Origin: CAZXMB01 sp964641715
Lineage (GTDB): Bacteria > Desulfobacterota > BSN033 > UBA1163
Direction: 5' to 3'
NCBI GenBank assembly: GCA_964641715.1
Contig: CAZXMB010000137.1
Coordinates: 1-7,992, forward strand
Length of the DNA stretch: 7,992 nt
The translations under genes were made by a program, and so were the position numbers. Shown in pieces: positions 1-5,625 of the stretch. Below the pieces are notes generated by a model, which was not told the origin of the DNA, did not search any database, and saw nothing but the letters and a program-made list of their open reading frames with translations. Numbering within the stretch: the stretch's first letter is position 1; the number at the start of each line of letters is the position of its first letter.

Positions 1-37
1 CACCGTTCGCCCTGAGCCTGTCGAAGGGTAAACGGTG
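1..37. repeat. Intergenic palindromic repeat with CACCGTT/AACGGTG arms
   Basis: Perfect 7-bp inverted arms, CACCGTT (1-7) and AACGGTG (31-37), enclose a second CCCT/AGGG pair and a loop containing CTGAGCCTGTCGA. This resembles a CCCTGAGC-TGTCGAAGGG repeat that I recall as dispersed in many bacterial genomes; that recognition is from memory and no second copy is present in this window. The element touches the left edge, so it may extend further. There is no T-run on either side, so it does not look like an intrinsic terminator. Confidence 0.7.
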
Positions 38-61
38 ATTTGGGCAACAGGCCGTGATCAT

Positions 62-90
62 TTGACTGCCTCTAATTTTTTTGATATTGG
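62..90 (+). promoter_or_regulatory. Weak candidate sigma70 promoter for the secreted hydrolase gene
   Basis: TTGACT at 62-67 matches the -35 box in five of six positions. The -10 box is poor: GATATT (83-88) at a 15-bp spacer or TATTGG (85-90) at 17 bp. It lies about 35 bases before the chosen start of the hydrolase gene, which is a suitable place. I regard it as a possibility only. Confidence 0.3.
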
Positions 91-125
91 TTTGCGCAAG
101 ACCTTATCCATGAGAGGTGGGACAG

Positions 126-920
126 ATGAAGATAAAAATAATTTTAACCATATTTCTGATCCTTGCGGACGTGACAATATCCCATTCTTCCGAAATCATT
201 ACAATGAAGGGTACGGGTATGACTCCGGATGGAAGCCCCTTCATGCTTAGGGGGAAATTAACCAAACCCCAGGGGGATGGGCCTTTCCCAGCCATAGTCT
301 GTCTTCATGGATGCGGAGGAATCTCAAGGCGTGATGACACCTGGGCAGAGAGGCTTTCGAGCTGGGGTTATGTGGCATTGCAGGTGGATAGCTTCGGGCC
401 GAGAGACCAATCAAATATCTGCACCCATAGCAGGCTGATCCCGCCTGAAGTGCGTGCCCAGGATGCCCACGATGCAAAGGCCTTTCTCTCAGACCTCCCT
501 TTCATCGATGAGGAAAGAATCGCAGTGATGGGCTGGTCGCATGGAGGATGGACAACCCTCTATACGGTGAACCATGAGATATCGATCCGAAACAGAACCA
601 CCCCCTTCAAGGCAGCTGTCGCTTTTTATCCTTATTGCGATCTTTCACTCTCCGGACTGGACGCCCCTCTCCTTATCCTGATCGGTAGCTATGATGACTG
701 GACCCCGGCAGAGAAATGCTCCCGGAGGATGCCTTCAAGGAAGACCTCCCCCGAAGTCATCCTTAAGGTTTATCCAAAAGCCTATCACAGTTTTGATGCA
801 GAAGGGATGGACAGATATGCCCGGGGTGCCCGAGGGTCTCACCGGATGCTTTATCACCCCCAGGCAGCAGCGGATGCCACCGTCCGGGTCAGGGATTTCT
901 TAGATAAACATTTGAAGTAG
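126..920 (+). CDS. Secreted dienelactone-hydrolase-family serine hydrolase
   Basis: This encodes a 264-residue alpha/beta hydrolase. The ATG at 126 is chosen over an in-frame GTG at 117 because GAGAGG (112-117) is a Shine-Dalgarno sequence 8 bases before it. Residues 1-22 are a short basic start plus a hydrophobic stretch (IILTIFLILA) ending near SHS, a likely Sec signal, so the product probably acts in the periplasm. The oxyanion-hole region is HGCGG (61-65), the nucleophile elbow is GWSHGG with Ser138, the acid is Asp191 in DDWTP, and the base is His221 in YHSF. The triad is therefore complete. Classical dienelactone hydrolase uses cysteine as nucleophile, so the serine argues against a true dienelactone hydrolase and for a general esterase-like enzyme. 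The substrate is unknown. It is the only plus-strand gene and converges with the PAP2 gene, 7 bases away, with no visible terminator between them. Confidence 0.88.
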   Translation: MKIKIILTIFLILADVTISHSSEIITMKGTGMTPDGSPFMLRGKLTKPQGDGPFPAIVCLHGCGGISRRDDTWAERLSSWGYVALQVDSFGPRDQSNICTHSRLIPPEVRAQDAHDAKAFLSDLPFIDEERIAVMGWSHGGWTTLYTVNHEISIRNRTTPFKAAVAFYPYCDLSLSGLDAPLLILIGSYDDWTPAEKCSRRMPSRKTSPEVILKVYPKAYHSFDAEGMDRYARGARGSHRMLYHPQAAADATVRVRDFLDKHLK

Positions 921-927
921 ACCTCGA

Positions 928-1458
928 TCATCTTTCTTTGCCCCGAACAGGCAGGGGTAAGTATTTAAGAAATATCCTGGTCAGTCCATAACCCAGTAGG
1001 GCACCGGCTATCACATCCGAAGGGTAATGAAGGCCTAAATAGATTCTCGTCCATCCGATAAAACCCGCGAGAACAAAAAATAATATCCGATATCGAGGAA
1101 ACCAATAAGCCAGGAGGACCGCCATCATCCATGAAAAGGCGGCATGGGCACTTGGAAAACTGGGGTCGAGAATTTCTCCGGGACCACTGGAGAATCTCGA
1201 AGCCATCTCCTGGAAAAAGAGAGGCCGTTGCCGCCGGATGAGAAACTTAAGGCCATAAACAAATGCGGATTGGATGCCGTAAAGAAGGAGGAGGCGACGA
1301 AACACCCATTTTCGTTTAGTGAGAATCCAACTGAGGAGGATGAAAACAATAACTGCAAAATGGCTTCCCAGATAGGTAACCCAGGGGAGAGAATCATCTA
1401 AAATGGATGAACTCCACCATTCGTCGGCCCACTTCATCCATCGCAATTCCCACTGCAT
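928..1458 (-). CDS. PAP2-family membrane phosphatase
   Basis: This 176-residue protein carries all three phosphatidic-acid-phosphatase type 2 motifs: K71-x6-RP ending at Pro79, PSAH (102-105) in SFPSAH, and R138-x5-H144-x3-D148 (usually S-R, here T-R). His105 and His144 would form and break the phospho-histidine intermediate. Hydrophobic stretches near 33-46, 53-71, 106-119, 124-141 and 149-163 indicate an integral membrane protein with the active site at the membrane face. Family substrates include phosphatidate, undecaprenyl pyrophosphate and other lipid phosphates; the sequence does not choose among them. The ATG at 1458 is preceded by AGGGTGA as a plausible ribosome site, and Met8 is a weaker alternative start. 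It begins 36 bases after the HAD phosphatase gene ends, so the two are probably cotranscribed. Confidence 0.9.
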   Translation of the reverse strand: MQWELRWMKWADEWWSSSILDDSLPWVTYLGSHFAVIVFILLSWILTKRKWVFRRLLLLYGIQSAFVYGLKFLIRRQRPLFFQEMASRFSSGPGEILDPSFPSAHAAFSWMMAVLLAYWFPRYRILFFVLAGFIGWTRIYLGLHYPSDVIAGALLGYGLTRIFLKYLPLPVRGKER

Positions 1459-1494
1459 GATTCACCCTATCTCCCCATCCCCCTATCCATCTTT

Positions 1495-2145
1495 TCAGAG
1501 TGGTAGCTTCGGAATGATATCCGCCAGATTCTTACTCTGAAGGCAGATGCTCGCAACCTGATCGAGCTCCGTGCAGGAAGAGTTAAATGAAACGGAGAAT
1601 CCGGCCCTCCGAAACATATCGATATCGCCCCGGCTATCTCCGATAGCGATCACCTCTTCAGGCTTTACATCAAACTGTTCCAGAATCCTCTCCACCCATT
1701 CCGCCTTCCGGTCAAAATAGACTTTAATCTTCACCTTTCCGGTGAGAATTCCGTCCTCACAGAGAAGGTCATTGGAGACGGAGTAATCAAATCCATATCT
1801 CTGATGGACCCAGTTGGAGAGAATGGAAAGCCCGGAAGAAACCATGGATAGCTTCAACCCCTTCCTCTTAAGAAAGGCGATTAGTTCATTGATGCCCGGA
1901 TGGAAGGGAACGGCCTTCACAATTTCTTCTACCTCTTTTATCTTCATCCCTTTCCAGACCCGGGCATCGCGCTCACAAAATTCATCGTAGGAAATCCTGC
2001 CGGCTAAAAACTGCTTCTGATACTCTTCCGCAAACCCGTGCCATTTCCCCAACCTCTTATGGATATACTCCCAGATGGATCGCTCCTCGGTGAGCGTTCC
2101 ATCAAGATCAAAGACCACGAGTTTGATTTTTTGATTTCCTGCCAT
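1495..2145 (-). CDS. HAD-superfamily subclass IB phosphatase (SerB-like)
   Basis: The product has 216 residues. Haloacid-dehalogenase motif I is FDLDGT with Asp13 as nucleophile and Asp15 as general acid. Motif II is the serine of VSSG (Ser104), motif III the lysine of DRKAEW (Lys147), and motif IV is GDSRGDIDM with Asp170 and Asp174 for Mg2+. A helical cap of roughly 65 residues sits between motifs I and II, the C1 cap of phosphoserine phosphatase and relatives (subclass IB). Family members hydrolyse phosphoserine, phosphorylated small metabolites or lipid-related phosphates, so the symbol serB is not justified. The ATG at 2145 is chosen because AGGGA lies six bases upstream of it; the in-frame TTG at 2151 abuts that site and could not use it. 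A repeat fills most of the 83-base gap to the ferredoxin gene upstream. The PAP2 gene follows closely. Confidence 0.88.
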   Translation of the reverse strand: MAGNQKIKLVVFDLDGTLTEERSIWEYIHKRLGKWHGFAEEYQKQFLAGRISYDEFCERDARVWKGMKIKEVEEIVKAVPFHPGINELIAFLKRKGLKLSMVSSGLSILSNWVHQRYGFDYSVSNDLLCEDGILTGKVKIKVYFDRKAEWVERILEQFDVKPEEVIAIGDSRGDIDMFRRAGFSVSFNSSCTELDQVASICLQSKNLADIIPKLPL

Positions 2146-2164
2146 GATCAATCCCTAAACATCC

Positions 2165-2215
2165 GTAGGGCAGGACTTTAGCCTTGCGGTTTGCAGGCCT
2201 AAAGGCCCGCCCTAC
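2165..2215. repeat. Intergenic inverted repeat with GTAGGGC/GCCCTAC ends
   Basis: A 23-base left arm (2165-2187) and 23-base right arm (2193-2215) are inverted copies with four mismatches, separated by GGTTT. The outer seven bases of each arm pair perfectly. It fills the gap between the ferredoxin and HAD genes. When transcribed it would form a long hairpin, but no T-run follows it on either strand: on the minus strand the T-run comes before the hairpin. It therefore looks like a dispersed repeat, which could affect stability or readthrough of the transcript, rather than a standard terminator. Confidence 0.8.
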
Positions 2216-2228
2216 AAAAAATAGATTT

Positions 2229-2726
2229 TCATTCAAATCTCCATCGCTTATCTCCCAGACGTGACAGGAGTTCCCCGATCTCACCGAAATGGATGCAACG
2301 GCCGATGCAGACATCAACACAGGCAGGTCTTCCCCCCCGATCGATCCGGTGATAGCAGAGATGACACTTTCCTGCCAACCCTTTCTCCATGTCAAACTGC
2401 ATCACCCCAAAGGGACAGGCCTCAACACAGGCCTTGCATCCGATGCAGGATTGAGGGTCAATAAGGACAATCCCATCGGGTCTTTGAGAGATCGCATCAG
2501 CCGGACAGGCGTCCTTACAGGGAGGTTTTGAACAATGGAGACATCGTGAAGGATGATAGGTGAGTTTTAATCTGCCGTTTATATGTTGAACCCCTTTTGT
2601 CCTCACCTGGATCCATCTCGAACCCTCCGGGAGGTTATTCTCCTGTTTGCAGGCCAGTTCACAGGCATCACATCCCCAGCAGACTTCATCATCGATGATC
2701 ATTGCAAGCTTTTTGGTCATCTTCAT
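2229..2726 (-). CDS. Four-cluster [4Fe-4S] ferredoxin subunit of a molybdopterin oxidoreductase (DmsB/NrfC/PsrB type)
   Basis: This 165-residue protein has 16 cysteines in the arrangement of the electron-transfer subunits of DMSO-reductase-family enzymes. The groups are C16-x2-C19-x2-C22-x3-C26; C62-x2-C65-x4-C70-x3-C74; C94-x2-C97-x2-C100-x3-C104; and C121-x2-C124-x11-C136-x3-C140, enough for four [4Fe-4S] clusters. An extra Cys144 follows. There is no signal peptide, so it is cytoplasmic. It lies just after the large molybdopterin subunit on the same strand and would carry electrons to or from that subunit. Its outside partner is unclear, since no membrane anchor gene is present. Two starts are possible: the ATG at 2726 has AAGGA four bases upstream, and the ATG at 2720 has a similar site at six bases. 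The 163-base gap to the upstream gene contains repeats, so cotranscription is likely but not certain. Confidence 0.93.
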   Translation of the reverse strand: MKMTKKLAMIIDDEVCWGCDACELACKQENNLPEGSRWIQVRTKGVQHINGRLKLTYHPSRCLHCSKPPCKDACPADAISQRPDGIVLIDPQSCIGCKACVEACPFGVMQFDMEKGLAGKCHLCYHRIDRGGRPACVDVCIGRCIHFGEIGELLSRLGDKRWRFE

Positions 2727-2759
2727 TCCTTCCTTCTCTTCATAATCTCAACCAAGAGA

Positions 2760-2839
2760 TGTCATCCTGAACTTGGTTCAGGATCTAAGTTTTTTAGTCC
2801 ACGGCCCTCTTGAGATTCTGAAACGAGTTCAGAATGACA
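2760..2839. repeat. Paired inverted palindromes (CTGAAC...GTTCAG type)
   Basis: The left unit (2760-2786) and right unit (2813-2839) are 27 bases each and are inverted copies of one another with about five mismatches. Each unit is also a small palindrome by itself: CCTGAAC-ttg-GTTCAGG on the left, and TTCTGAA-acgag-TTCAGAA on the right. The outer ends read TGTCAT and ATGACA. This matches, from memory, a dispersed repeat beginning GTCAT(C/T)CTGAAC that is common in environmental bacterial genomes. It lies between the oxidoreductase and ferredoxin genes and would fold into a large hairpin in their joint transcript. Confidence 0.85.
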
Positions 2840-2845
2840 AAGAAC

Positions 2846-2935
2846 TAATGACCGAAACAGTTTGATTATTGGAATTTGTTTATGGGTTATCATTTGGTTA
2901 TTGGTATTTGGGATTTGGTGATTCGACACAATAAC
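2846..2935. repeat. AT-rich degenerate intergenic repeat (ATTTGG/TATTGG units)
   Basis: This stretch is built from degenerate short units on the plus strand: GATTATTGG, AATTTG, CATTTGG, TTATTGG, TATTTGG and GATTTGG. I recognise this composition as a dispersed intergenic element that often sits next to the GTCAT-CTGAAC palindrome; the recognition is from memory. Its right part runs into the 3' end of the oxidoreductase gene and appears to supply that gene's last residues and stop codon. The right boundary is uncertain by about ten bases. Confidence 0.55.
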
Positions 2936-5019
2936 ACCCTGAGATTTGTGGCCCCCATGGCAGGATCACAGGTCTTCGGGTCATTATCGGTCAGGAGGTT
3001 GATATTCGAATCCCTCCACCCGTGCCCAGGACCATCCTTCTCAGGAAACCACCAGGCGTGCTGAGCTCCGATCACCCGGGGATCAATTCCTAAGGTCAGT
3101 CTGGCTTTCTGCAAGCATTGACCACGGGAGGATTCTATGACGACCCAATCTCCTTCTTCGATCCCTTCCTTCTTTGCTGTCTCAGGATGAATCTCGACAT
3201 AAGGTTCAGGAAGAAGTTCCCTCAGCCAAGGGATCTGTCGGTGTTCTGAATGGAAAAAGGCGGTCGGACGCATTCCTGTGATCAGAATATAGGGATAATC
3301 CTTTAGGAGATCGGGCCGGCTGACAGGAGATTCAGGAGGCTCACGGAACCGAGGAAGAGGATCGTATTCCCACTCCTTCATCCTGGTCGAATAGAGCTCC
3401 ACCTTCCCTGTCGGGGTGGAAAAACCTTTCTTCAAATATTTTCGATACTCCATCTTCCCCCGTAAATAACCGATCCTTGCGAACTCCTCAAACTTCAAAC
3501 CGGAAGGTTCAAGGATGGCATTTAAGGCATCATGAAGGGAGGGCCACCAGTATTCCCTCTGGCCCATCCGGTTTCCAAGTTCGTTGAGCATCTCATGATC
3601 TGACTTACATTCCCCAACCTGGATCACCTTCTGCCGGGCTAAAGCATACCCATGCCTCTTCCAGATCTCACCCACATAATCCATCTCCAGCCAGGTTGCT
3701 GCCGGAAGGACAAGATCAGCCAGTTCCGCTGTCGGGGTTAAGAAAAAATCCGAAACGACAAGAAAATCCACCTTGCTCAAAGCCTCATGGACCATGGAGG
3801 CATTTGCCCGGGTAATCACCGGGTTGGAGGAAATCAGAAAGACCATCTTCACCGGATAGGGTTTCCCGCAGAGAATTGCATCCCAGACAAACCTTGGGTT
3901 GAGTATGGCAAAGGCATCAGCCAGTTTGAAGACCTCTCCGCCTAATCTCTTCTTTCTCTGCTCGGGGGGAAGCATCCGGTGGAGTCCGAACTGCCCTGCA
4001 TTCATCGTGGGAGGAGGGACATAGAAAACCATTCCACCGGGAATATCAATATTTCCCGTGATGGCGGCCAGGGCCATCAGGGCCCGGTTATTATCCGCAC
4101 TATTGATAGTCTGTTCAATGGCGACCCCCCACTGAATACAGGCGGGTTTCGTCTTGGCGAAGAGCCTTGCCGCCTCACGGATTTTTTCTTCGGTAATCCA
4201 GGTGATTTCCGAAACCTTCTTCAGGGAGTACTCCCTTACCCTCTCCACAAACTCCGGCCAACCGTAGACCCAGTTCTCGACAAACTCCTTATCGTAAAGT
4301 TCTTCTTCAATGATCACATGGGCCATTCCGAGGGCTAGGGCTACATCCGTTCCCGGACGAATCTGAAGCCAGAGGTCTGATCGGTCAGCCAGCTTGGTAA
4401 AGCGGGGATCAACCACAATCAGCTTGGCCCCTCTGGCCAGGGCATCCGAGAGATAGACTCCCTTGTACTCGTCAGGATTGGAGAGGATGGCATTATTTCC
4501 CCAGACCATCACACATCCAGGACCTCCTTCATAATCACAAACAATCAGGTTACCGCAGGTGATGGTGGAGGTCGCCACCCTCGGTCCATAACACATATGG
4601 CCTGCGGTAAGGACATTCGGCGTTCCCAGGAGATTTGCAAAACGGTAGATAAAAGCCTCATTGTCCCTCCCCGTCCCATAACCGAGGACAATGGACTCTG
4701 CCCCATATTGTTTTTTATACTCCTTCATCTTCGATGTCAGAATATCATAGGCCTCGTCCCAGGAGATCCTTTCCCATCTTCCCTCCCCCCTGGCTCCCTT
4801 TCTCTTTAACGGATAGTGTAAGCGATTGGGGTGATAAGCCAATTGAACCGAAGCAATCCCTTTGGGGCAAAGGGTCCCTCTGCTGATGGGAGATTGAGGG
4901 TCCCCCTCAATCCTTATGACTCTGCCATCCTTTACATGAACCCACACCCCGCAGCCTCCATGGCAGATCCGGCAGTGACTTCGGACAACCCGTTCACCCG
5001 ATGTTTGAAGAATTTCCAT
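2890..5019 (-). CDS. Molybdopterin (Mo/W-bis-MGD) oxidoreductase, acetylene-hydratase-like clade, catalytic subunit
   Basis: The 709-residue product is a complete DMSO-reductase-superfamily catalytic subunit. The N-terminus binds a [4Fe-4S] cluster through C16-x2-C19-x3-C23 and C51, and CPKG supplies the lysine (Lys53) usual between cluster and pterin. Cys143 in AGHMCYGPR sits where the metal-ligand cysteine of acetylene hydratase lies. The central body (VMVWGNN, VVDPRFTKLA, RPGTD, YDKEFVENW) and the C-terminal molybdopterin-dinucleotide-binding domain (from about residue 570) also resemble acetylene hydratase as I recall it. However, that enzyme's catalytic aspartate, directly after the second cluster cysteine, is His20 here. 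With the ferredoxin gene alongside, a redox reaction is more likely; the substrate is unknown. There is no Tat signal, so it is cytoplasmic. The ATG at 5019 has an excellent AAAGGAG six bases upstream, preferred over a TTG at 5052. The last residues (about SQIPITK) look repeat-derived. Confidence 0.93.
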   Translation of the reverse strand: MEILQTSGERVVRSHCRICHGGCGVWVHVKDGRVIRIEGDPQSPISRGTLCPKGIASVQLAYHPNRLHYPLKRKGARGEGRWERISWDEAYDILTSKMKEYKKQYGAESIVLGYGTGRDNEAFIYRFANLLGTPNVLTAGHMCYGPRVATSTITCGNLIVCDYEGGPGCVMVWGNNAILSNPDEYKGVYLSDALARGAKLIVVDPRFTKLADRSDLWLQIRPGTDVALALGMAHVIIEEELYDKEFVENWVYGWPEFVERVREYSLKKVSEITWITEEKIREAARLFAKTKPACIQWGVAIEQTINSADNNRALMALAAITGNIDIPGGMVFYVPPPTMNAGQFGLHRMLPPEQRKKRLGGEVFKLADAFAILNPRFVWDAILCGKPYPVKMVFLISSNPVITRANASMVHEALSKVDFLVVSDFFLTPTAELADLVLPAATWLEMDYVGEIWKRHGYALARQKVIQVGECKSDHEMLNELGNRMGQREYWWPSLHDALNAILEPSGLKFEEFARIGYLRGKMEYRKYLKKGFSTPTGKVELYSTRMKEWEYDPLPRFREPPESPVSRPDLLKDYPYILITGMRPTAFFHSEHRQIPWLRELLPEPYVEIHPETAKKEGIEEGDWVVIESSRGQCLQKARLTLGIDPRVIGAQHAWWFPEKDGPGHGWRDSNINLLTDNDPKTCDPAMGATNLRVLLCRITKSQIPITK

Positions 5020-5097
5020 CCTCCACTCCTTTCGCACCCTCACTTCTTTCAATGTAATCCCTCATGACAGAGCCGCACCCTCGAACCATGAAAATTG

Positions 5098-5139
5098 CCC
5101 TCAACTCCGTCCCTTCCCCTCGAGGGGGGAGGGTGAGGG
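5098..5139. repeat. GC-rich palindromic repeat with CCCCTCGAGGGG core
   Basis: A perfect 12-base palindrome CCCCTCGAGGGG (5116-5127) is nested within outer arms CCCTCA (5098-5103) and TGAGGG (5134-5139), with further G and C runs between. It falls in the untranslated leader predicted for the oxidoreductase transcript, about 80 bases before the start codon. On the minus strand the hairpin is followed by only four T residues a few bases away, so a terminator or attenuator function is weakly supported. It resembles a dispersed GGGAGGGTGAGGG-type element known to me from other genomes. Confidence 0.75.
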
Positions 5140-5167
5140 GGGGTGGCAAAGCTATTTTCTGAACAAT

Positions 5168-5196
5168 TTTATAAAAGAAAATTTCTCCGAGTTCAA
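5168..5196 (-). promoter_or_regulatory. Sigma70-type promoter for the oxidoreductase operon
   Basis: On the minus strand, TTGAAC (5196-5191) and TATAAA (5173-5168) are separated by exactly 17 bases, a near-consensus sigma70 arrangement in AT-rich DNA. Transcription would start near 5161, leaving a leader of about 140 bases before the oxidoreductase start at 5019. That leader contains the GC-rich palindrome at 5098-5139. I see no clear FNR or other named operator next to it. Confidence 0.55.
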
Positions 5197-5253
5197 ATAA
5201 TAATTAAAGTGGATTTATTGAAATAATACAAACGAAATAATTTTGGTTAAAGT

Positions 5254-5281
5254 CATTGCGAGCCCGAAGAGCGCGGCAATG
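5254..5281. repeat. Palindromic repeat with CATTGC/GCAATG ends
   Basis: Six-base inverted ends, CATTGC (5254-5259) and GCAATG (5276-5281), enclose a GC-rich interior (GAGCCCGAAGAGCGCG) with partial further pairing. The opening GTCATTGCGAG resembles a dispersed repeat common in environmental bacterial genomes (recognition from memory). It starts 15 bases after the stop codon of the CMD-like gene. As a hairpin there it may end or protect that transcript, but the bases after it on the minus strand (ACTTTAACC) are not a proper T-tract. Confidence 0.65.
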
Positions 5282-5296
5282 CAGTGTTTTTAGAAG

Positions 5297-5557
5297 CTAC
5301 CCACAGCATGATTTACTGGTCTGCCGATCGCATGGTAATTCATACTCCTTTTCTTCATCCATGAGGCCATTGATACAATTCTTGATGGCCATATGGGCCC
5401 CTTTCTTCACCTGGCTGGCAAGATCCACGGCTCCTTGAATTTCCTCGGTTTTTAAACCCACTTCTTTTGCTTTCCCAAAATAGTGCTCAAAACAAGGAAT
5501 GCAGTTAGCTGCTGTGGCTGCACCTAAACAGATCAAGAGTTTCGATTTTTCATCCAT
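5297..5557 (-). CDS. Small AhpD/carboxymuconolactone-decarboxylase-like protein with CxxC motif
   Basis: This 86-residue protein has the short all-helical CMD/AhpD core: AATAANCIPC near residues 13-22, then EVGLKTEEIQGAVDLASQVKKGAH (32-55). Cys19 and Cys22 form the CxxC of AhpD-like disulfide reductases. AhpD has its proton-relay histidine at the eighth position counted from the first cysteine; here position eight is Tyr26 and the histidine is position seven (His25). A cysteine-rich tail (Cys76, then CCG at the end) could bind metal or join thiol exchange. True carboxymuconolactone decarboxylase activity is unlikely given the CxxC; a thiol-redox role is an inference. The ATG at 5557 has GGGAGG eight bases upstream, while the in-frame TTG at 5563 is only two bases from that site. 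It is the last gene of the MarR cluster, 68 bases after the DUF6125-like gene. Confidence 0.85.
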   Translation of the reverse strand: MDEKSKLLICLGAATAANCIPCFEHYFGKAKEVGLKTEEIQGAVDLASQVKKGAHMAIKNCINGLMDEEKEYELPCDRQTSKSCCG

Positions 5558-5625
5558 GGTCAATTCCTCCCTTTATTTTTTATATATAAGACGGAAAAGA
5601 CCCACGAAAGGTTACATTACCTCAT

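Noticed and set aside
126..920. True dienelactone hydrolase of chlorocatechol breakdown
   Set aside because: The nucleophile is serine rather than cysteine, a signal peptide is present, and no other aromatic-degradation genes are nearby.
928..957. CCCC...GGGG hairpin near the end of the PAP2 gene as a bidirectional terminator
   Set aside because: It lies within the coding sequence for LPVRGKE, has a 9-base loop and a 4-bp stem, and lacks T-runs.
2165..2215. Intrinsic terminator after the ferredoxin gene
   Set aside because: In the direction of transcription the T-run precedes the hairpin and none follows it, so the element fits a dispersed repeat better.
2890..5019. Calling the large subunit an acetylene hydratase
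   Set aside because: The overall resemblance is real, but the catalytic aspartate after the second cluster cysteine is histidine here and a ferredoxin subunit accompanies it, which the hydratase does not need.
5098..5139. Attenuator or terminator in the oxidoreductase leader
   Set aside because: The hairpin is strong, but only four T residues follow, a few bases away from the stem; kept as a repeat.
5568..5600. Internal promoter before the CMD-like gene based on the AT palindrome TTATATATAA (5580-5589)
   Set aside because: A possible -10 box exists but no acceptable -35 box is found at a suitable distance on the minus strand.
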